NCBI GenBank assembly: GCA_030248225.1
Contig: JASANE010028601.1
Span: 62,001 to 126,000, forward strand
Direction: 5' to 3'
From: Trileptium ribeirensis
Lineage: Eukaryota > Nematoda > Enoplea > Enoplida > Thoracostomopsidae
Length of the DNA: 64,000 bases
In this document: piece after piece, positions 32,734 to 42,286 of the stretch
How the letters are laid out: every line of letters starts with the position of its first letter
How positions within the stretch are numbered: the first letter of the stretch is position 1
The notes under the pieces: generated by a model
What the model was told of the DNA's origin: nothing
Database searches by the model: none
The model's input: the letters and a program-made list of their open reading frames with translations, nothing else
Program-made: the position numbers and the translations under genes

Positions 32734-34418
32734 TTAGGAGTATTTATTAAATAGCGCACGCCCCCGAACAGCCGCCTTCCGCTGAGGTCTGATCTCTTTA
32801 TGATTTTTGTTCTCTGGAATTTTCGCCGCACTAACGTCAAGAGAGGATTCAATTGGATACAACTGCTTAATCGCTCTATTTATTTTTCTGCCAGTTGCCT
32901 GACGATAGCCGACCAAACATGTTCATCGTTTCCCACTTGAAAACTCTCTATGATTCCCATTCGCCAACGTGACTGGGGTAAATCATCCTTTATCAAAACA
33001 ACTGTTCCCAACCCGTGGAACCAATTCCGAAGAATTCCGCTCATTCATTTTCGGTAGTGGGTGTACGCGAAGTGCAGACAGGAACTCATTGCGCCATGTC
33101 TGCCAGGATTGATTTAATAACTTCTCGCCCTTTGACCAATCAGTCACCAATCCTTCGTGAATCAAAGGTCGACCCTCATTGTATGGGACGGAGGGAAACC
33201 AACGCGATTGCGTTTGGAGAGGAAATATGCGGGAGTAAGAACATCATCGTCGATGTCATCGTCGATATTGAACAAAGGGCGTGAATTAATAACTTCGGAC
33301 ATCTCCGTGACCAACGTTTGAAGCTGAGTTAGTGAGAGACAGCGCTTGCCTATGGATTTTCGCAATGCCCGTTTCACTGAACCGACGAGACGTTCATAGA
33401 ATCCACCCATCCAGGGTGCCAGTTCAATGATAAATTTCCATTCGATGCCTTGGGAGCAGGAGTGATTTTGTACGTCGGCCGTACGAAACACTGTCGCCAA
33501 TGCCTTATCAGCTGAATGGAAGTATATAGCATCGTCTGAAATGATTTTTGTGTGCCTACCATATGTAGCGAAAAGTCTCCTGAGACACAATATGAACTGT
33601 TCCGCGGTAAAATCTGACACAATCTCCACATTGACTGCCCGGGTAGCACAACAGGTGAAAAAACAAATCCAAACTGATTGAGTCTGAGTTACGACACCAT
33701 CTATTGTTGTTCACAGTTTTAATACTTACTGGACCCAAATAATCGACACCAGTATGTTCAAATGGATGAGACTGTGATACCCGAAACCACGGAAGCGGGG
33801 GCTTTCAGGTGGCTTAAACGGACCGGACTCTGCTTTGCGACAGATGATGCATTTTCGTAGGACTAGTTGAATTTGTGCTCGGCCATGTGGAATCCAATAT
33901 TTGAGTCTTAACTGTGATAGGGTATGTTTGCCGGAATGGAACAGTTTCTCATGGCATTGTTGAATGACAAAGTCCGAAAACTGATTATTCTTCGGCACGA
34001 ACAATGGCTCTCTATCTTCCAACGGATGGCTAGCCCAACGTAATCGACCCCTGCACCTTACAAGACCTTCTGCGTCGATAAATAATCCAATGTGTCTTGT
34101 GAGTATGGAATGCCGTTTATCTCCAATACTATTTGAGAATACGGCGGTTTGAATACATTTCACCCAACGCCGTTTAGCTTTCGATGTTTCATCAGCTGTG
34201 AGTGTGTTTCCGTCATTGCTATTTTGACACCTTCGTTTGCATTTTGAAATCCTCCGCTCAGCCCATGCTGTCACACGCAACAGTCGGCTAGCCGACGAAA
34301 ACTTATCTACGTCAACTATTGCTCCGATTCCTTTGGTTTCCTGTGGCGTAGTAATTGCGGCCTGAACATCTACCTCGATGTCCTTGGTTATTGTCGTGAC
34401 ATCATATTCGGGCCACAA
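32734..34418 (-). pseudogene. BEL/Pao integrase region
   Basis: The N-terminal zinc-binding part (34418-33726) has an H-x-x-C-H-like pattern, CHEKLFHSGKHTLSQLRLKYWIP, shortened here by one frame, followed by CIICRK. The catalytic core starts with GVDYLGP (about 33760-33735, in a second frame), continues with EIVSDFTAEQF and SDDAIYFHSA at 33629-33500, and FYERLVGSVKRALRK with the third acidic residue near 33400. The C-terminal region (33165-32734) has WSKGEKLLNQSWQTWRNEFL and ends LYPIESS near the terminal stop, as in BEL integrases with a DUF5641-type tail. In the family it inserts the cDNA into the genome. Interrupted by two or more frame changes. Confidence 0.85.
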
Positions 34419-34427
34419 ATCAAGAGG

Positions 34428-35207
34428 CTAGTTCAAAAATTGTGCGCCGTTCCACCATAGATCCGAAGATTGCGAGTTGGCAAGGCTCGAACCGCGCGAT
34501 GGAACATGAGCAGGCTTGCACATTATTGGGACATAACGAAATTGGAATTTTGAATTGGTCTTTATTTCACGCCCTCGATTCGAGACGAAGACGGGAAGAA
34601 TCTTTTGTGTTGCAATCCATCGTAATACACACTTGGAATCCGTCCAGATTGCGACCTGTTGCATTAGAATTCTTAGTTGATTGACAACAAATGTAGAAAT
34701 TCGGGCTCCAACCAGGAACGCAATTAATTCAAGCTGGGGTAGGGAAATAGTTTTTATCGGCGCTAGTCGAGATTTCGAAAGTATAAGATTTGACGTTTTG
34801 GTACCATCAGGATTTTGGACTGTGAGATAGCATGCTGCTGCATAAGCCGTAATTGAGGCGTCGCAAAAACAGTGGAGATGAAAATTCGGCTTCTGTTGCT
34901 CGTTGCTGAATGTCGCAAGCACAACAAATCGCTTTATATCCGCAGTAGGAATACCAGACATGTCAACTTGAACAGACGCTATTTTTTCACACATTGCCTG
35001 TGAAAGGGTTTGATTCAAGTCCAATTTTAGCTTCCATGTTTCTTGAATGAGCGCTTTGCCTCTAACTGTAATCAGCGAAAAGAAGCCGTACGGATCATAT
35101 TCTGATGACACTGCGGCTAGTACCTGCCGTTTTGTAGTAGTCTGAGTATTACTGTCGCAATCCGTGCAGGACAATGAATCTTCTAATAGCCGCCATTTCA
35201 ATCTCAT
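34428..35207 (-). pseudogene. BEL/Pao A17/RNase H region of pol
   Basis: The 259-residue open segment contains SEYDPYGFFSLITVRGKALI, the hallmark of the Pao-type 'peptidase A17' region that follows reverse transcriptase. Next come FCDASITAYAAACYL and IWTDSKCVLRWI, the RNase H-like blocks with acidic residues in CDAS and TDS. RNase H activity removes the RNA strand during cDNA synthesis. The segment is open end to end and is the best preserved part of pol. It is separated from the reverse transcriptase by a stop at 35226. Confidence 0.85.
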
Positions 35208-35225
35208 TACGCTGGGATGTGTGTC

Positions 35226-36080
35226 TTATTCTCGATCCGCCGAGGCTATTTGGTCACGAACTGCTTCTGAATTGGAGTACCACTCTCGAATATTCATCGA
35301 AATGTCGCTGAAAAGCTGTTTGGCTTCCTGGTAGAAATTGATGGCATCGTTCACACCATCTCGACCAGACAACACATTGTCAACATACAAGTTATCGGCA
35401 ATGTCTCTTGCTACTCTGGACCCGTTCATTCCGAAGTTATGCTTAATTACTGCGGCCAGAAAGAATGGCCATGAAATTACACCGAACAGTACCCGGCAGA
35501 AACGAAGGACCCACAAATTGGATGCTGACACGGGCTTTGTAATGTCCTTCAGCCATAGAAATCTGGTTACGTCACGATCTTGAGTTTGCAGTCCGACTTG
35601 GAGAAACGTCTTTTCAATATCCGAAACCGCTGCTATTTTCGTCAAGAGAAATCGGATCAACATTCCACATAGATTCCGCCAAATCACTGGTCCTCGATGA
35701 AAACTCTCATTTAGGCTCATTTGGTTTTTGGAGACTTGGTCGATGCGTCGTAGACAATTTGGACCATAGTTGTTGACCTATTGGCACGCTCCACCCCGTG
35801 ATGAGGAATATAGTGAGCGCGTGTGGTCTCCAACGGTGACTGTTCATTCACTGTTTCTACAACACCCTTGTTAGCTTGATCGCGAATGATGTTGTCGTAT
35901 TACTTCAACAGTGCCGGCTGTTGTTGCAACCGTTTGACATTGGATACCAGTCGGCCAAATACCAGTCCTCGATTGTTGGGTAACTCTGGGTCATTGGTTT
36001 TCCATGGGAGTGTTACCTCATAATGCCCATTACAACGTTGCACCGCTTTGTTGAACAACTTTACCGCCTAATTGTCAGCA
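35226..36080 (-). pseudogene. BEL/Pao reverse transcriptase region
   Basis: The first part (36080-35721) is readable only with a stop and frame change and contains VYDASTKS, the start of the Pao-type palm. The open part (35720-35226) has VSDIEKTFLQVGLQ (first catalytic Asp), DVTRFLWLKD, RFCRVLFGVISWPFFLAAVI and the box LYVDNVLSG where most members have YVDDV. The second Asp of the YxDD box is thus Asn, a change expected to abolish polymerisation. In the family this domain copies the element RNA from a tRNA primer. Confidence 0.85.
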
Positions 36081-36683
36081 TTATCTTTGACTCAATTCAT
36101 CCTCAAAATTCAAGAAGCATTCAATATCGTTATGATTGAGCATTACGTCATTCGATTGCCAAAACATGACAACAGCAGTGGCTTCCGTGCAATCATCCAC
36201 TTGCACTCTGCCAGTGACGATGTAACCTAAATTGGAAACCAATAAATTCATTCCGTCTTGAAGTTGAATCCGCTCAGTCGAGATAAAGTTATAGTAGTAG
36301 TCCACACCCACAAGAATGTCGATCTGAACGCTTTCGATGCATCTGCTTGGTGGATCGCCTAGATGGATTGATGATCGCAATGGATTGCTGGAAATGTTGA
36401 TTGGATATTTATGGATTGGTGGCGCTATAACATCGGTTACCAATATTGACAAGTTGATGCTGCCGCTGTTTGTCGGAATATTAATAGTGGCTGTCTTACA
36501 GAGCTTAGTGGACCGTTTGCTGTTGGAAAACGTGCCAGTGAACAATTCTTCGCCATCAACACAACCTCCAAGTACTGCGAGAAGCGATTCCGTGATGTAT
36601 GTTCGAGTGCAGCCCGTATCGAAGAATATCCTCGCAGTCACAGGACCGAACTGCGAAGATAGCTGTACTGTTGCCATTTGCAT
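36081..36683 (-). pseudogene. BEL/Pao aspartic protease region (DUF1758 type)
   Basis: An open segment of 200 residues. The active site reads FFDTGCTRTYI near residue 20, with the D-T-G triad intact. Further on, QIDILVGVDYYYNFIS corresponds to the conserved 'I-x-I-L-I-G-x-D-Y/H' end of DUF1758 proteases. The family cleaves the gag-pol polyprotein. It is in a frame different from the zinc knuckle upstream and from the reverse transcriptase downstream. Confidence 0.85.
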
Positions 36684-38110
36684 CTAGACTCGATTGCTTT
36701 CAGAAAGTAGAGGTATATTTTGGTAATCATTCTGAGGCGAAGCACTTGTAGTAGACCATTTCTTTTGATTGGATTGCATCCCGACTGATGGGTTGCTCAT
36801 TCTTTGTTTGCTGTCCGTGGATGGAAATTTCTCTGGGCACAGGCTGCTATGATTTGAAGACTTTTTGCAGTAAAAACACACCTTATCGCGTGTGCAGCTT
36901 TGAGCATCGTGCCCATCAATGAGGCGTCTGAAACATTTGCCGTGAAGCAGTGTTCTTCGTCGGCACGCCGATGGGTATTTTCGGCATTGATCCGAAAAAT
37001 GTGGGCTCTTCCGAAATGCACATTTTACTCCAGGCTAGGATTGGCTGTTTAGTTTGGTTTGGGGCACAGGCCTACGTATGGTGAAGTTCGGTAAACTCTG
37101 TCGATTACCGTTGACGGAACCACTGAGTGAATGTTGCTGTGGGTCAAAATTCCGGCCTCTAACGTTATCTAACTTCTGACCGTAACACTCGCTCATTGCG
37201 CGAGCCTGTATTGCATCATTCATCAATTCTCGGAGTTTAGACAAGGTCCACGGAGCCGTACAGTTCAGACGATGCAGCTGTACACGGACAAAATGGGGAA
37301 ATTTAGAGAGAATCGTCGGTGCAAACACTTACCCAACTGTGTCTTCCGTCAACCCAAGGGCTACAAGACTCCGGATATGCTGTTCGCATTCGTCGTAGAC
37401 TTGTCGTAGCGACACTTCCTTACGCGGAGGAATAGCAAACAATTTTCCAGATGTGCCTGGACTGCTATCTCCGTGTTACCGAAAGGTTCCTTTAACGCTT
37501 CTACCATAGTAATGTAATTAGACGCTGTTAGAAGATAACCTTCGACCATCGAGATTGCTTCACCCATCAAGTAGCTCCGCAGATACTTGAATTTATTGAC
37601 ATCTGCGAGATCGGGATTACTGTGGACGGTTGATTCAAAGCTGTCCCAAAATTCTCGCCATCGAAGCGGGTCACAGTCGCACTTGTCAATCTTCAACTTA
37701 GGAAGGTGCACGGTTTTTGTGTATCTTTGTGATGATGCTTTACTTACGTCGCCGTCGACACCTCTAATCCGGGAAACAATCTAAACAAGGTTCGATAACA
37801 TAATTTCTGCTGAACCGACTGTTTCATAAATGGAGTCGTTGAATTCAGCTGTCCGCATTACTTCGTTTGAAATGGCGTCATCCTCAGCTATCAGCATGAC
37901 AATCTTGGAATCAAGCTCTTCAATCTTTCCTTGGTAGCGGCGGGTCGGTTGCTTTAAGTCGTCGACAATCGACGGATCGGCTTTTTCTGGCACAGCTGAT
38001 CGAACTATGCTAGCTGCTTCTTCATTTGAGTGTGACGCTGAGGACAAAACACCCTGCGGTCTTTCGCTACAGTAGACATGGTTCACAGTGAGACGTTTAA
38101 ATAGTTGCAT
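36684..38110 (-). pseudogene. BEL/Pao gag with zinc knuckles
   Basis: The first open part (38110-37781) is 109 residues and predicted partly coiled. The second (37711-37361) carries LPKLKIDKCDCDPLRWREFW, DSFESTVHSNPDL and KFKYLRSYLMGEA, the signature of the DUF1759 gag core of BEL/Pao. The third (37328-37035) holds the 'KFPHFVRVQ...W' style linker. Near 36950-36850 the Cys/His pattern KCFRRLIDGHDAQSC followed by VCFYCKKSSNHSSLC gives two zinc knuckles, the second with the BEL-style C-x2-C-x5-H-x3-C spacing. Gag would form the particle and bind element RNA. Three frame breaks. Confidence 0.8.
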
Positions 38111-38760
38111 CCAATTGAAGGGATATATTTGTTACACTACCTAACAAAATTGAAAACGCTGCTCCGCAGTCGTTGAATTTTGCTATTTTGTTTGGATATC
38201 GTCTAATTCACTTGCATCGCGCCGTTTTTTCACATCAATAGAAGGAGTCGGTGAAATGACTTCTATCAGTTTGCATTGAGACGTAACTTTTTGTCACACT
38301 ACCTGACAAACTTAACGGATAACTTAGTGATGCAAAACGATAGATTAAGCGATCGACTTAAGAGGATGGAATCAAAAAAATTGTGGCAACAACCCACAAA
38401 TGTGGACCCGAAATATTGCTTGCACAAGATAGAGCCTCTGATCCAGCTGGCCAATTGGTTCTCCGACGTTAGCGTAGAGCGGCGAGCACCGACGGACAAC
38501 GACAAGGATGGAAATTTCACACGTTGAATTTGGCATTTATTAGGTTTTGCCACACTGTGGCAAAGATTTGACACATTGAATGTTGTTGTAGTGCTATTTT
38601 TGCCACATTCACTGGCAAATTACCGGCAAGTGATTTATTATTGTACGAAAAATTGGAATTCAACGAAATTGTAGTCGTCGAGTTCAGGAAGTGACTTTTT
38701 GTCCCATTAACGGACAAATGAAAGTTGAAATTGAAAAGTTGAAACGAAAACAACAACTTT
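38111..38760 (-). repeat. BEL/Pao 5' leader with five constant-loop hairpins
   Basis: Between the primer-binding site and gag, the top strand shows five hairpins with 7-bp arms: 38128-38148 (TTTGTTA, loop CACTACC), 38290-38310 (TTTGTCA, loop CACTACC), 38546-38564 (TTTGCCA, loop CACTG), 38599-38619 (TTTGCCA, loop CATTCAC) and 38698-38718 (TTTGTCC, loop CATTAAC). In every case the second arm is the exact inverse of the first. The leader has no supported coding frame. Confidence 0.9.
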
Positions 38761-38777
38761 CCGCGCTTGCGGCACCA
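38761..38777 (-). other. Putative tRNA primer-binding site
   Basis: On the element strand TGGTGCCGCAAGCGCGG starts five bases after the LTR end. It begins with TGG, which pairs with the CCA end of a tRNA. The remaining bases would pair with an acceptor arm ending in TTGCGGCA; I cannot name the tRNA. Confidence 0.65.
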
Positions 38778-38781
38778 TTTG

Positions 38782-38973
38782 GTAACTACACGTCTTAATG
38801 GAGAATAAAACTATCTTTAACTAACAAAACACAACACGACAACATCAACCTAGCTCTCTATTCTCCGTAAAGAACATTATCAATCTTCTATTTATCCTGC
38901 AAAAACATTTTTTATGACTTTAAATTTAAACTTGTCCAATATCAAAATTGCGCATAAACGAAAGTGTGCAACA
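38782..38973 (-). repeat. BEL/Pao 5' LTR
   Basis: On the minus strand it starts TGTTGCACAC and ends CGTGTAGTTAC. It aligns with the 3' LTR, with substitutions and indels, the largest being a stretch (GCGCATAAACGAAAG on the top strand) absent from the other LTR. Confidence 0.85.
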
Positions 38974-39539
38974 TTATTTCGGGTCTATAAGAACTGACCA
39001 GGTCGTATAGTGCCCAGAATGCTTCAGGCAAGGCAATCAATAATATATTTGCGTATTAAACGTATTTTAACCACAGTTTTATCTTTTGTTCGCTTTGACT
39101 TAATTTACGCTAATTACTTCTTCTAAATTTTCGATTCTTCGCTTGTGCAAATTCATTTTCGACGGGAGAAACATTTCTGACAACTAATACTCAAAACAAT
39201 TCTAAAACACTATTTTATCTATAGCACGCCAGTAATGAAGTAACCAATGATTCTGAACCAATTGAAGTGCACTTTTTTTGAAAATTAGCTACAAGTAATG
39301 GGTGGTAATTAGCTCTAGATTTATAACAACATTATGTTGTTTTGCTTTATTCGATGCATATAAGTCTCTGAGATCACGGCAGTCTTTGTTATAAGTAAAT
39401 TGTTGCATATACAGCAGTGCATACATACTGCCGATGCTACAACTGCTGAAAGCAATATCTCTATGGGTCTTATTCCTTCACATGTTACCTTTATTTTTAT
39501 GTTCATCCCTCTATACCTAACGCAATATCTAAGTGTTGT
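38974..39539. other. AT-rich non-coding DNA
   Basis: No exon or repeat is recognised; it may be intron of the C1GALT1-type gene. Confidence 0.4.
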
Positions 39540-39870
39540 ATAACACGGGTGCCGATAGGAGGGTAGAAGGACTATCCTCTAACGTTCGGCTCTGCAGAAG
39601 GGTCCGCACCCCTTCCCCCAATCTCTGGTGAAAATTTTTGCCAAAATTGGAAAAAATCTTGTGAAAAATGGCAAAAATTGAAGTAAAATTGGTAAAGTAT
39701 AGGATAAATTAGGAAAAATACATCGCAAATTGGAAACAATGGGGAAGTTTTGATTCCTAAAAATTTCAGGAAAATTTATCCCTCCATTGACGATCCTACC
39801 CCGATGACCTCCCCAAACACTTGTCCCCGAAGACCATCTACCCCTAGCTTCGACACCTATGATAAAGCTA
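39540..39870 (+). repeat. Dispersed repeat family A, well preserved copy
   Basis: The head is GGGTGCCGATAGGAGGGTAG and the middle has repeated CAAAAATTGG words. The tail is AGACCATCTACCCCTAGCTT then CGACACCTATG. Head and tail carry an inverted match (GGTGCCGATAGG against TTCGACACCTATG read backwards). This suggests imperfect terminal inverted repeats. Confidence 0.55.
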
Positions 39871-40161
39871 ATTTATCAAGTAAAACCAGATTTTGACATA
39901 ACAAAGCATATGTTTTATGGTAGTCCTAGTACAAATACATTTTATTAATGCTTTAAACATAAGGTTCCCGCTTTTAAATTTGTCCAAATATTGCTGTAAC
40001 TAACTGCGTTAGCGAAGATTTGGTGTAGCTTGCGCTGAAAACACAAAATAAATTAAAATTCACTTTCATAATTTTACCCACTTTGTAATACTCTACTTAA
40101 TTAAAAATATTCTGACATTAATTTACCATCATATTTAATTAAACACATTATCTATTTCTAG
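39871..40161. other. Intron of the C1GALT1-type gene
   Basis: AT-rich sequence ends in the acceptor TCTATTTCTAG at 40161. Confidence 0.6.
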
Positions 40162-40448
40162 ATAAACGCTACAACTTTAATGCTGCAAATCGCCGTGCTT
40201 CGCACAAAATTCTATGTTGGCTATCAACCTCGGAAAAAACAAGCAAGCGTCGCACTGCTGTCGAAGATACATGGGGTCCACGATGTGATCGAACCTTTTA
40301 TGTTACAGCATCACCTGCCGACCAAAACCTCACTGCACCCGTAATAATTAACGAGACAACGCTTCAGGTGCCTTCTGTCGAGCATTATAAACAGCTCAAA
40401 CCAAAAACTTATTATGCTCTAAAATTTCTTATGGACTACTACTTAAAG
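40162..40448 (+). CDS. C1GALT1: Core 1 beta-1,3-galactosyltransferase, exon with start of catalytic domain
   Basis: C1GALT1-type enzymes (family GT31) transfer galactose to GalNAc-Ser/Thr in the Golgi, making the core 1 O-glycan. This exon encodes the beginning of the lumenal domain: HKILCWLSTSEKTSKRRTAV, then EDTWGPRCDRTFYV, matching the family's 'VLCWIMT...VKATWGKRCN' region, and near the end YYALKFLMDYYLK before the DDD motif. Acceptor TCTATTTCTAG precedes 40162; donor AAG|GTGAGT follows 40448. It starts with two bases of a split codon and ends on a whole codon. Exons for the membrane anchor are not recognised; they would lie upstream, possibly beyond the BEL insertion. Confidence 0.8.
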
Positions 40449-40960
40449 GTGAGTAAATTTGTAAGGTCTATTCTATGCTCATATTTAACAGGCTTTAACC
40501 TTCCATACATTATCACGCGTAGATTAAACAACAGAATGTAGCTATCTCTCGTCAAACACAAATCATAGCTGAAGAACGTTAAAAATCAGCGCTGGTCATA
40601 CTCGATGTATCCCGAATTTTTTATAACTTATGGAAAACGGCATAACCCTCTTAATGTTTTGAAGAACAATAACCACGGCTAGACTGCACCAAAGTTCTAT
40701 TTCATCATTAGTTTAGCGCACTTGTAAGTATACAAAAGTTGCGATTCTTAAATTGACGTAATCAAAAAATATCAACTAACGTTTGCAAAAACGTATAGCG
40801 ACACCCGATGTGAAGCAGCTGATGAGACTAGATATCATATTGATAAGTCCTTCGAATGTTGTCGCTTAAATTCAGTGATTAAGCATACAATTCATTCTTG
40901 ATGCTGATTTCTGTAACCTATTAAACAGAAACGGCAATGTATACAGAACAAACTTTCCAG
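40449..40960 (+). other. Intron of C1GALT1-type gene
   Basis: GTGAGT ... AACTTTCCAG, 512 bp, phase 0. This acceptor was chosen over ATTAAACAG at 40928 because it joins the two exons in frame as YLK-EYDWFFK. Confidence 0.7.
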
Positions 40961-41247
40961 GAATACGACTGGTTTTTCAAATGTGATGACGATACATACG
41001 TTGTGATGGAAAATCTTCGCCGATTCTTGGCCAGTTATTCTCCGAACGATCCGCATTATTTTGGCTGTCAACAGCGCGTTCGAGGTGTATTGTATAATAG
41101 CGGTGGTGCTGGTTACACACTTAGTCGTCGGTCGATGTCTATGCTTCGTGACAGTGTTTTCCCTCAATTAGATCCGAAAAATTTGCCGGATCCAACTGAG
41201 CCAGAGGATATCTGGATGGCAAGGCTTGTCGACAAAATAAAAATTAG
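40961..41247 (+). CDS. C1GALT1: Core 1 beta-1,3-galactosyltransferase, exon with DDD motif
   Basis: It begins EYDWFFKCDDDTYVVMENLR. The DDD triplet is the GT31 metal/UDP-sugar binding motif, and the surrounding WF-K-DDDTYV is the C1GALT signature. Further on are HYFGCQQ and SGGAGYTLSRRSM, the conserved acceptor-side loop, and PEDIWMARLV, corresponding to the family's ED-x-x-L/M-A/G element. The exon is 287 bp, starts in phase 0 and ends with two bases of a codon before the donor AG|GTAGTA. Family identity is clear from the order and spacing of these motifs. Confidence 0.9.
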
Positions 41248-42153
41248 GTAGTATATACACCCATTATATATAGTTGCCTGAAAAATTTTCATCTTATATA
41301 TGTTAAGTTTACACTTTATATCATATATATCATAGGACACAGCTTTAGAACTAAAAGCGAGGTCTGCTGAAGGCGTCTTCTGGCATCGTTAACGGTATTT
41401 TTGTAACCTTGTGACTTTTTATTGCACATTAGCGTTACGTAATTTACAATTAGCAGCAGTGAATTCACGGTAGACAGGAGGTGGTCTTCACAGATTTCCT
41501 CCGATAAATATAGAGAAACTTGCGAACAGACCTAGTGTACTTTCAAAATATATTTGGTTTCGAAATTCAAAATGTACGTATTTGAATTTCGTGGTACTAA
41601 AGTCGTATTATATAAGAGGCCCCATAAAACCACTGGAAGAAGCTCACTCCACATTAATGACAAAATATAATTGAAACAATGTATGCCTAGTTCTTATCTA
41701 GCATTGTATAATCGAAATCACTGGGTTTCAAAAAACTTTACCAGAAATCGGAATAATCTATATTAATCTACTTTTACGCTAATCATTTAATCAATGGAGA
41801 AAATAAATTGAGCGAAATACACTTGCTTTGTGCTTATTTTAACAGTAGTATGAGCGTACTTATGACATTGTTCATTGAAACACGAAATTAAATTAAAATT
41901 AAATACAAAATATAGATAAATACAATAATAAATAAACAAATAAAAAGAATTTGAAACTCTTAATTTTTATACTAATGTTACAATTTCTCATTTATTGGTA
42001 GCATTATAATTTTCTTTATATATAAATAATTTTAATAAGATTTATTAGTAAATTTCGCATAGTTTTCAAGGAACAAACTCTGTAAAAATACATCAGCGAC
42101 GAAAACCAGCAACTGTTTTAAGATATAATATTGATTTAATTATCTTTCTACAG
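41248..42153 (+). other. Intron of C1GALT1-type gene
   Basis: GTAGTATATA ... TCTTTCTACAG, 906 bp and strongly AT-rich. A NAGNAG acceptor (CAGCAG) leaves the exact exon start open by one codon. Confidence 0.75.
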
Positions 42154-42286
42154 CAGCGAACGAACTGTGGATAAAGACGGACGACATCGATTTCTGCCAT
42201 TAAACCCAGAACATCTAATTAATCGTGAAATTATGCCGGCCGCTTATCGATGGTTCCCAAACCTATCAAAATATCCTGTTAGAGAT
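42154..42286 (+). CDS. C1GALT1: Core 1 beta-1,3-galactosyltransferase, following exon
   Basis: It completes the split codon and reads RTVDKDGRHRFLPLNPEHLI, then INREIMPAAYRWFPNLSKYP, fitting the family's 'DSRD..GR.RF.PF.PEHHL...YWNYNYYP' segment. The usual next element, G-P-x-C-C-S-D with paired cysteines, must be on another exon. The donor GAT|GTAGGT lies at 42287, although the frame stays open to 42328 if that donor is not used. I did not find the CCSD exon downstream in this window, so the gene is either longer than the window shows or truncated. Confidence 0.8.

Larger units (their letters stand above)
30966..38973 (-). mobile_element. BEL/Pao LTR retrotransposon, 8.0 kb, broken copy
   Basis: Two similar LTRs of about 195 bp bound a minus-strand gag-pol. 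The 5' LTR is at 38782-38973 and the 3' LTR at 30966-31163. The order gag with zinc knuckle, DTG protease, reverse transcriptase, RNase H-like/A17 region and integrase identifies BEL/Pao (integrase last, protease of the DUF1758 type). An additional frame, ORF3, follows pol, and both untranslated regions hold a family of short hairpins. Frames are interrupted by stops and shifts, so it is not active. LTRs differ by substitutions and small indels, so insertion is not recent. I found no clear target duplication. It lies about 1.2 kb 5' of the first visible C1GALT1 exon. Confidence 0.9.

Noticed and set aside
30966..38973. Clear target-site duplication of the BEL element
   Set aside because: Bases flanking the two LTRs (TTTAA and TTATT, top strand) do not match as a 4-6-bp direct repeat.
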